Of a stretch of 51,053 nucleotides of DNA, positions 45,231 to 51,053 are shown one piece after another. Origin of the DNA: Lachnospiraceae bacterium (lineage in GTDB: Bacteria > Bacillota > Clostridia > Lachnospirales > Lachnospiraceae); the NCBI GenBank assembly GCA_017621975.1, contig JAGARW010000048.1, forward strand, positions 1 through 51,053, read 5' to 3'. The notes under the pieces were generated by a model. That model was given only the letters and a program-made list of their open reading frames with translations, had not been told where the DNA came from and made no database searches. The translations under genes and the position numbers were made by a program. Position 1 is the stretch's first letter, and each line of letters starts with the position of its first letter.

Positions 45231-46172
45231 ATGTCAGTTGTAAAGTTGTCGAGTATTATCGAAAAGATGAAGCTGGAGAATCTGACGCCTGAAATCGAGG
45301 TTAAAGGAATCAAGATCACACAGCCCGATATTAACAGACCTGCACTTCAGATGGCAGGCTATTTTGAACATTTTGAAGCAACACGTCTGCAGATCATTGG
45401 ATTTGTAGAATATACGTACATGGAGGGTATGGAGGAAGAAAAAAAGAAAGAAATTTATGAACAGCTTCTTTCCTGCGATATTCCGGCGATTATTTTCTGC
45501 CGCGAGCTGCAGCCGGACGCGCTGTTTAAAGAGATGGCGATCAAAAACGGCGTACCGCTTCTTATGACAAAGAAAGCGACCTCCGCTTTTATGGCAGAGA
45601 TTATCCGGTGGCTGAATGTAAAGCTTGCACCGTGCATTTCCGTACACGGCGTGCTTGTCGACGTATATGGCGAAGGCGTGCTGATTACAGGTGAAAGCGG
45701 TATCGGAAAATCCGAGGCGGCTCTGGAGCTGATCAAGAGAGGACACCGTCTTGTAACGGACGACGTTGTAGAGCTGCGTAAGGTCAGCGACGACAATATC
45801 ATCGGTACAGCGCCTGATATTACAAAGCATTTTATCGAGTTGCGAGGTATCGGTATCGTAGACGTTAAGACATTGTTCGGCGTATCGAGCGTTAAGGATA
45901 CGCAGTCGATCGACCTTGTGATTAAGCTGGAAGAGTGGGACAAGGATAAGGAATACGACCGTCTTGGTCTTGAAGAAGAATATACGGAATATCTGGGAAA
46001 CAAGATTGTCTGTCACAGCATTCCGATCCGTCCGGGACGTAATCTGGCGATTATCTGCGAATCCGCGGCAGTCAACCACAGACAGAAAAAGATGGGTTAC
46101 AACGCGGCGCAGGAGCTGTATACGAGAGTACAGAATTCGCTTGCAAAGAGGCGCGAGGAAGAGGACGAATAA
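45231..46172 (+). CDS. hprK: HPr kinase/phosphorylase
   Basis: A 313-residue bifunctional enzyme. The N-terminal domain is followed by the catalytic domain with His139 (SVHG), Walker A GESGIGKS (about 154-161), and the HprK signature IELRGIGIVDVKTLFG. It phosphorylates Ser46 of HPr and Crh with ATP and reverses this with phosphate, setting carbon catabolite control through CcpA. ATG 45231 gives the standard N-terminus and follows GGATAGGGG; an earlier in-frame start lies inside uvrC. A Ser46-containing HPr-like target is encoded at 49954 in the same cluster. Confidence 0.96.
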   Translation: MSVVKLSSIIEKMKLENLTPEIEVKGIKITQPDINRPALQMAGYFEHFEATRLQIIGFVEYTYMEGMEEEKKKEIYEQLLSCDIPAIIFCRELQPDALFKEMAIKNGVPLLMTKKATSAFMAEIIRWLNVKLAPCISVHGVLVDVYGEGVLITGESGIGKSEAALELIKRGHRLVTDDVVELRKVSDDNIIGTAPDITKHFIELRGIGIVDVKTLFGVSSVKDTQSIDLVIKLEEWDKDKEYDRLGLEEEYTEYLGNKIVCHSIPIRPGRNLAIICESAAVNHRQKKMGYNAAQELYTRVQNSLAKRREEEDE

Positions 46173-46216
46173 GGATAAGGTTTTCGAATTGGACGGAACC
46201 GGAAAGAAGGGGCGAT

Positions 46217-47152
46217 ATGAAAAAATATTGTTTTGGAGTAGACGTGGGCGGCACGACCGTAAAGCTCGGTTTGTTTGATAAAGAGGGAACGATCCTTGAT
46301 AAGTGGGAGATCCCGACGAGAACGGCAGACGGCGGAAAAGAGATTCTGCCGGACATTGCACAGGCTTTGCAGAAAAAACTGGATGAAAAAGGCATTTCTA
46401 AGGATGAAGTAGTCGGCGTCGGCATTGGCGCGCCCGGTCCGATCGATCAGGAAGGAACGGTGTACAAGGCGGTAAACCTTGGCTGGGGCGTGTTCAGCAT
46501 CCGCGATACGCTCAGCGGACTGTGCGGCCTTCCGGTACGCGCAGGAAACGACGCAAATGTCGCTGCGCTCGGCGAGATGTGGAAAGGCGGCGGACAGGGC
46601 TACAAAAATCTTGTGCTTGTAACGCTTGGCACAGGCGTCGGCGGCGGTATTATCATTGACGAAAAGATCATGAGCGGCGCGACAGGAGCCGGCGGAGAGA
46701 TCGGGCATATCCATATTCAGGACGGTGAAGAAGACGCGTGCGGCTGCGGCAATCATGGATGTCTGGAGCAGTACGCTTCCGCAACGGGAATCGTCAGGCT
46801 GGCAAACCGCAGACTGAAAGCGACGGATGAGGATTCCGTTCTGCGTCATGGCAATGTGTCTGCGAAGTCGGTGTTTGACGCGGTTAAGGCAGGGGACGCC
46901 GTAGCAATCCAGATCGCGGAGGAATTCGGCGAATATCTCGGAAAAGGATTGGCGGCGATCGCATGCGTAGTTAATCCGCAGGCATTTGTTATTGGCGGCG
47001 GCGTTTCTAAAGCGGGCGACATTCTCTTTTCTTTTATTGAGAAAAATTATAAAAAATATGTATTTCATGGCAGCAGAGACGCTAAGTTTGAACTGGCGAC
47101 GCTCGGAAACGACGCGGGTATCTGCGGCGCCGCGAAGCTGATTCTTGAATAA
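46217..47152 (+). CDS. glcK: Glucokinase, ROK family
   Basis: A 311-residue ROK kinase. The phosphate loop is GVDVGGTTVKLGLF. Sugar-binding residues lie in GNDANVAALGE and GGEIGH. The zinc-binding CGCGNHGCLEQY motif marks ROK proteins, and the EEWR-type repressor helix-turn-helix is absent, so it is an enzyme, not a ROK repressor. It phosphorylates glucose to glucose-6-phosphate in the cytoplasm. It sits between hprK and murB, consistent with a link between sugar flux and cell-wall synthesis. AGAAGGGGCG precedes the ATG. Confidence 0.92.
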   Translation: MKKYCFGVDVGGTTVKLGLFDKEGTILDKWEIPTRTADGGKEILPDIAQALQKKLDEKGISKDEVVGVGIGAPGPIDQEGTVYKAVNLGWGVFSIRDTLSGLCGLPVRAGNDANVAALGEMWKGGGQGYKNLVLVTLGTGVGGGIIIDEKIMSGATGAGGEIGHIHIQDGEEDACGCGNHGCLEQYASATGIVRLANRRLKATDEDSVLRHGNVSAKSVFDAVKAGDAVAIQIAEEFGEYLGKGLAAIACVVNPQAFVIGGGVSKAGDILFSFIEKNYKKYVFHGSRDAKFELATLGNDAGICGAAKLILE

Positions 47153-47198
47153 GCGCAGATCAAATAGCATATGCTGAAAAAAACGTAGGTGAAAGACA

Positions 47199-48110
47199 GT
47201 GAATCAGGTTTTGAAAGACTATATGGCATCTATTTTGCCGGAAGAAAACATCAGATATGGAGAACCGATGCGTCTGCACACGAGTTTCCGTACGGGCGGA
47301 GAGGCAGCGGTATTCATACAGGTCGAAAACGTGGAACAACTGCGGAAGGTGCTCCCTTATTTAAGAAAGACGGAGAGCGACTTTTTTATTCTTGGAAACG
47401 GTACGAATCTTCTTGTCAGCGACAGGGGATATGACGGCGTGATTATTCAGATTGGCAGTGCAATGAGCAAGATCCATGTAGAAGGCGAACGGATTTTTGT
47501 ACAGGCGGGCGCGCTGCTTTCGCAGACGGCAAAAGCGGCGCTCGACGCCGGACTTACCGGTATGGAATTTGCGTCGGGCATTCCCGGAAGCATCGGAGGC
47601 GGTATCGTCATGAACGCCGGCGCTTATGACGGTGAAATGAAACAGATCGTTGAGAACGTGACGGTGCTGAACGGAGAGGGCGAGCTGATGGAGCTTGACT
47701 GCGATACGATGGAGTTCGGTTATCGTACAAGCGTGATCAAAAACCGCCCGTTTGTCGTCGTGGAAGCGGCGCTGCGGCTTGCGCCGGGAGATAAAGAAGA
47801 AATCCGCTCGCGCATGGAAGAATTTGCACGCAGACGGCGTGAAAAACAGCCGCTTGAATATGCGAGCGCGGGCAGTACCTTTAAACGTCCGGAAGGCTGC
47901 TTTGCGGGCAAGCTGATTATGGACAGCGGGCTGCGCGGCTACCGGATCGGCGGCGCGCAGGTATCGGAGAAGCATTGCGGCTTCCTGATCAACACAGGCA
48001 ATGCGACTTCAGAGGATATTGCCGAGCTGATGGCGGAGGTGCAGGAGCGCGTCAAAGAAAAATTCGGCGTGAAGCTTGAACCGGAAGTTATCAAGCTTGG
48101 TAAATTTTAA
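47199..48110 (+). CDS. murB: UDP-N-acetylenolpyruvoylglucosamine reductase
   Basis: A 303-residue FAD enzyme of the shorter Gram-positive type (MurB type II). Motifs: HTSFRTGG, LGNGTNLLVSDRGYDG, FASGIPGSIGGGIVMNAGAY and the catalytic Ser region YASAGSTFKRPEG. It reduces enolpyruvyl-UDP-GlcNAc to UDP-MurNAc in peptidoglycan synthesis. It starts with GTG after TAGGTGAAAG. The gene precedes rapZ by 28 bases. Confidence 0.96.
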   Translation: MNQVLKDYMASILPEENIRYGEPMRLHTSFRTGGEAAVFIQVENVEQLRKVLPYLRKTESDFFILGNGTNLLVSDRGYDGVIIQIGSAMSKIHVEGERIFVQAGALLSQTAKAALDAGLTGMEFASGIPGSIGGGIVMNAGAYDGEMKQIVENVTVLNGEGELMELDCDTMEFGYRTSVIKNRPFVVVEAALRLAPGDKEEIRSRMEEFARRRREKQPLEYASAGSTFKRPEGCFAGKLIMDSGLRGYRIGGAQVSEKHCGFLINTGNATSEDIAELMAEVQERVKEKFGVKLEPEVIKLGKF

Positions 48111-48138
48111 AATGCGATATCAAAGGAAGTAGCGTAAG

Positions 48139-49008
48139 ATGAGATTTGTCGTAGTAACGGGAATGAGCGGCGGCGGTAAGCGAACAGCGCTCAAGATGCT
48201 GGAAGATATTGGATTTTTCTGCGTTGATAACCTGCCGATTCCGCTTTTGGAAAAATTTGTAGAATTGATTGCAATGCCCAATAAGGAAGTCTCAAAGGTT
48301 GCGCTTGGACTGGATGTTCGGACAGACCAGTCGTTTTCCGACGTGGGGGAGCACTTTGAAAATTTGCAAAAACACGGTTATCAGTTTGAGATCCTTTTTA
48401 TGGAAGCGAGCGACGCGACACTGATCAAGCGTTATAAAGAAAGCAGAAGAATGCATCCGCTGGCGGCTATGGAGGGCGGCAGAGTCGAGGACGGCATCCG
48501 AAAGGAACGTAAGATACTCGAAACGATGAAAAAACGTGCGGATTATGTGATCGATACGTCTAATCTTCTGACAAGGGAATTAAAGGAAGAGCTTGACCGT
48601 ATTTTTGTACAAAATGAAGAATATAATAGTCTTATGGTGACGGTCATGTCATTCGGATTCAAAAATGGAATTCCCTCTGATGCAGACCTTGTATTTGACG
48701 TTCGATTCCTTCCGAATCCGTTTTATATCGACGATCTGAAGCATCAGACCGGAAACGATAAGCCGGTGCAGGATTATGTCATGGGCTTCCCGGAAGCGGA
48801 GCAGTTTCTGGAAAAGCTGACGGATATGCTGCTTTTCCTGATTCCCAATTACGTAAAGGAAGGAAAGTATCAGCTGATCATCGGAATCGGCTGTACAGGC
48901 GGAAAACACAGAAGCGTTACGCTGGCGAACGAGCTGTACAAGCGTTTGAAAAATAAAGGCAACTATGGACTGACAATTCAGCACCGGGATGTGAAAAACG
49001 GAAGATAG
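48139..49008 (+). CDS. rapZ: RapZ/YvcJ-family nucleotide-binding protein
   Basis: A 289-residue P-loop protein. The N-terminal ATPase domain reads VVTGMSGGGKRTALKMLEDIGFFCVDNLP. The usual Walker A in this family is GMSGAGKS; here Lys14 is kept but Arg15 replaces Ser, with Thr16 next. The C-terminal domain has FGFKNGIPSDADLVFDVRFL, the PNPFY segment and GCTGGKHRSV. In E. coli RapZ guides RNase E to the small RNA GlmZ, controlling GlmS; in Bacillus YvcJ the role is less clear. It lies in the conserved murB-whiA neighbourhood; stop and whiA start are 9 bases apart. Confidence 0.94.
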   Translation: MRFVVVTGMSGGGKRTALKMLEDIGFFCVDNLPIPLLEKFVELIAMPNKEVSKVALGLDVRTDQSFSDVGEHFENLQKHGYQFEILFMEASDATLIKRYKESRRMHPLAAMEGGRVEDGIRKERKILETMKKRADYVIDTSNLLTRELKEELDRIFVQNEEYNSLMVTVMSFGFKNGIPSDADLVFDVRFLPNPFYIDDLKHQTGNDKPVQDYVMGFPEAEQFLEKLTDMLLFLIPNYVKEGKYQLIIGIGCTGGKHRSVTLANELYKRLKNKGNYGLTIQHRDVKNGR

Positions 49009-49017
49009 GAGCTTATT

Positions 49018-49941
49018 ATGTCTTTTTCCAGCGGGGTCAAAGAAGAGCTTTCAGGACATATCAGTTCTTCGAGGCATTGTCAGATTGCCGAGATGGCGGC
49101 ATTGTTTTGCTACAGCGGGAGAATTGTTCCGGGGCAAGACGGGAGAACCGGGCTTTCCATTCAAATGGAAAATGAACAGGTCATAAGAAAGTGCTTTACA
49201 TTACTAAAAAAATCATTTAAGATAGGAACGGATGTGCACGGAAAAGGCTCCTATTCTCTGGAGATACGCAGGGAAGAGGATGTGAAGAAATTGTTGCAGG
49301 TATTAAAACTGCTGGATTCTTCCGGTAAGATCGCTGCGCGGACTGACATTGTGAATCCGCTTCTGATTAAGAATGCATGCTGCAGGCGGGCGTATCTGCG
49401 GGGCGCATATCTGGCGGCAGGATCTATGAGCGATCCTGAAAAAAGCTATCATCTGGAGTTTGTCTGCGGAACGAGCGAGCAGGCGCGGCAGCTTCAGGAA
49501 GTGATCCGTGATTTTGGAATTGAAGCACGTACGATTATTAGAAAAAAGCATTATGTCGTTTATATGAAAGAAGGCTCCGGCATTGTCGACCTGCTCAATG
49601 TAGTCGGAGCGCATATATCTTTGATGAATTTGGAGAATCTGCGTATTGTAAAAGAAATGCGCAATTCTATTAATAGACGGGTAAATTGTGAAGCAGCAAA
49701 CATAACCAAAACAGTCACCGCTTCTTCAAAACAGATTGAAGACATTGTGCTGATTCAGAAAACCTTAGGACTGGAGTCTTTGCAGGAGAGCCTGCGGGAG
49801 GCGGCGGAGATTCGTTTAGAATATCCTGAGGCAACGCTCAAGGAGTTGGGACAATACCTGAACCCGCCGGTAGGAAAATCCGGCGTAAATCATAGACTGC
49901 GTAAATTAAGTGAAATTGCAGAAGGGATTCGGGATAAGTAA
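49018..49941 (+). CDS. whiA: Sporulation/cell-division regulator WhiA
   Basis: A 307-residue protein with the WhiA layout: an N-terminal LAGLIDADG-like region in two parts (CCRRAYLRGAYLAAGSMSDPEKSYHLEF is diagnostic, read in parts) and a C-terminal helix-turn-helix (LKELGQYLNPPVGKSGVNHR). In Streptomyces WhiA controls sporulation genes; in Bacillus it affects cell division and chromosome segregation. It sits 12 bases before the HPr-like gene, as in the Bacillus yvc/crh cluster. Confidence 0.95.
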   Translation: MSFSSGVKEELSGHISSSRHCQIAEMAALFCYSGRIVPGQDGRTGLSIQMENEQVIRKCFTLLKKSFKIGTDVHGKGSYSLEIRREEDVKKLLQVLKLLDSSGKIAARTDIVNPLLIKNACCRRAYLRGAYLAAGSMSDPEKSYHLEFVCGTSEQARQLQEVIRDFGIEARTIIRKKHYVVYMKEGSGIVDLLNVVGAHISLMNLENLRIVKEMRNSINRRVNCEAANITKTVTASSKQIEDIVLIQKTLGLESLQESLREAAEIRLEYPEATLKELGQYLNPPVGKSGVNHRLRKLSEIAEGIRDK

Positions 49942-49953
49942 GGAGGAGAAGTT

Positions 49954-50214
49954 ATGATTAAAAAATCTGTAAGGATTCAGCTCTCAAATGGATTGGAGGC
50001 AAGGCCGGTGGCGCTTCTTGTGCAGGTCGCGAGCCAGTATGAGAGCACGGTGTATTTGGAGACGAGAGACAAGAGAGTCAACGCGAAAAGCATTATGGGA
50101 ATGATGACGCTCGGACTTAACAATGGGGAAGAAGTTACCGTTGCTTGTGAAGGAAACGATGAAGCCGCAGCGGCAGAGGATGTTGAAAAGTTCTTAACAG
50201 GAGAGGCTTCTTAA
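49954..50214 (+). CDS. HPr-like protein with Glu15, Crh-like
   Basis: An 86-residue HPr-fold protein. The active-site region reads GLEARP: residue 15, the phospho-His of normal HPr (GLHARP), is Glu. The regulatory Ser46 is present in NAKSIMGMM, so HprK can act on it. PTS phosphotransfer through this protein should be impossible. Bacillus Crh, which has Gln15 and lies after whiA (yvcL), is the closest parallel in function and gene position. It likely works as a CcpA corepressor or as a sensor of glycolytic state. A perfect AGGAGG site precedes the ATG. Glu could mimic a permanently charged His; that is speculation. Confidence 0.9.
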   Translation: MIKKSVRIQLSNGLEARPVALLVQVASQYESTVYLETRDKRVNAKSIMGMMTLGLNNGEEVTVACEGNDEAAAAEDVEKFLTGEAS

Positions 50215-50222
50215 TATAACGT

Positions 50223-51053
50223 ATGAAACGATTGCTTTTTATTTATAATCCCTGCGCTGGAAAGGGGAAGATACGGACGAAGCTGCTTGATGTTATTGAC
50301 GTACTCAGCAGCGCGTATGAAGTGACGGTATATCCGACCAGAGGGCGGGGCGACGCTGTGCGCGCGACGCGGGAGAAAAGAAGCGATTATGATCTTGTCG
50401 TTTGCAGCGGTGGAGACGGTACGTTGGACGAAGTCGTTACCGGTATGATGGAAGGTCCCAAAAAGGTACCGATCGGTTATATTCCGGCGGGCAGTACGAA
50501 TGATTTTGCATCGAGCCTTGGTCTTTCAAAAAACATGGTAAAAGCCGCGCAGACGGTTGTGGAAGGTCGGTCTTTTGGCTGTGACGTCGGCGCTTTTAAT
50601 CAGGATACGTTTATCTATATTGCGGCATTCGGTATCTTTACGGATGTTTCGTACGAAACGCCGCAGAGCTTCAAAAATATACTGGGACATATGGCGTATA
50701 TTTTAGAAGGAATGAAACGTCTTCCGAGTCTGCGGACATATCGTCTGCAGGTTATGTATGATGGGAATTGTATCGAGAATGAATTCCTGTTCGGTATGAT
50801 TACAAATTCTACTTCGGTAGGCGGTTTTAAGAAAATCACCGGTAAGTATGTTGCATTGAATGACGGCTTGTTTGAAATGACGCTGATTCGCAAACCGAAA
50901 AATGCGATCGAGTTGAACCAGATTATGACGGCGCTTGTAATGGAGAGCATGGATACGGATTGTATTGTGTATGCCAAGACGGATCGTATCGAATTTTCTT
51001 CGCAGGAGCCGGTGGCGTGGACGTTGGACGGAGAGTTTGGCGGAGAGCATAGG
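50223..51053 (+). CDS. Diacylglycerol kinase-family lipid kinase (YegS/BmrU type), 3' end missing
   Basis: A frame open from ATG 50223 to the window end, 277 codons without a stop. It starts MKRLLFIYNPCAGKGKIRTKL, typical of the family. The nucleotide-binding motif SGGDGTLDEVV and the PAGSTNDFA motif are clear, and a second domain with GGFKKIT and LNDGLFEM follows. Members phosphorylate diacylglycerol or related lipids. It begins 8 bases after the HPr-like gene; the Shine-Dalgarno site is weak. Usual length is about 290-310, so little is missing. Confidence 0.9.
   Translation, partial: MKRLLFIYNPCAGKGKIRTKLLDVIDVLSSAYEVTVYPTRGRGDAVRATREKRSDYDLVVCSGGDGTLDEVVTGMMEGPKKVPIGYIPAGSTNDFASSLGLSKNMVKAAQTVVEGRSFGCDVGAFNQDTFIYIAAFGIFTDVSYETPQSFKNILGHMAYILEGMKRLPSLRTYRLQVMYDGNCIENEFLFGMITNSTSVGGFKKITGKYVALNDGLFEMTLIRKPKNAIELNQIMTALVMESMDTDCIVYAKTDRIEFSSQEPVAWTLDGEFGGEHR

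Noticed and set aside
46097-47170. Open frame of 357 codons antisense to the glucokinase gene
   Set aside because: The plus strand encodes a full ROK kinase; the minus translation is rich in Arg, Cys and His without family features.

Overview
The window looks like chromosomal DNA of a low-to-mid GC Gram-positive anaerobe, most likely a spore-forming clostridium of the Lachnospiraceae. Reasons: YesM/YesN-type sensor and regulator genes, lipoprotein sugar-binding proteins, HPr kinase, an A-type flavodiiron protein, a YtaF-like sporulation protein, a split transketolase, a CIRCE element, Shine-Dalgarno sites of the AGGAGG type, and a uvrC-hprK-glucokinase-murB-rapZ-whiA-HPr gene order. Genus and species cannot be fixed by eye. 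No rRNA, tRNA, CRISPR array, prophage or intact insertion sequence was seen.

Region 1 (1-5 kb): the end of a branched-chain amino acid ABC transporter (livG, livF), a large intergenic palindrome, a TRIC/UPF0126 membrane protein, a membrane-anchored Mrr-like nuclease, a FabT-like regulator with a perfect palindromic operator, and a convergent DUF885 protein.

Region 2 (5-30 kb) is a large pentose, probably L-arabinose, locus. A chemoreceptor, a YesM-type histidine kinase, a sugar-binding lipoprotein and a YesN-type response regulator form a sensing operon. It faces a GntR/LacI repressor. Two sugar importers follow: YtfQ-YtfR-YtfT-YjfF (a family associated with furanose sugars) and ChvE-MmsA-MmsB. 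Then come a second GntR/LacI repressor, araA, an araB-like kinase, araD, both halves of transketolase, and rpe. Together they could sense, import and isomerise arabinose, phosphorylate it, and pass it as xylulose-5-phosphate into the pentose phosphate pathway.

Region 3 (30-40 kb) is a mix of single genes: an Rpn-family nuclease, a ferritin-like protein, Hsp20 under a perfect CIRCE element, an AraC regulator divergent from a GH36 alpha-galactosidase, a flavodiiron protein, YtaF, YitT and CTP synthase.

Region 4 (40-51 kb) is housekeeping: ftsH, uvrC, hprK, a ROK glucokinase, murB, rapZ, whiA, an HPr-like protein with Glu instead of His at position 15 (Crh-like), and a diacylglycerol-kinase-family gene cut by the window end.

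I see no obviously new multi-gene system. The best leads are the palindrome at about 1071-1339, the His-less HPr beside hprK/rapZ/whiA, the sensing operon whose binding protein is a paralogue of the neighbouring importer's binding protein, and the strong hairpin over the likely start of the second repressor gene.
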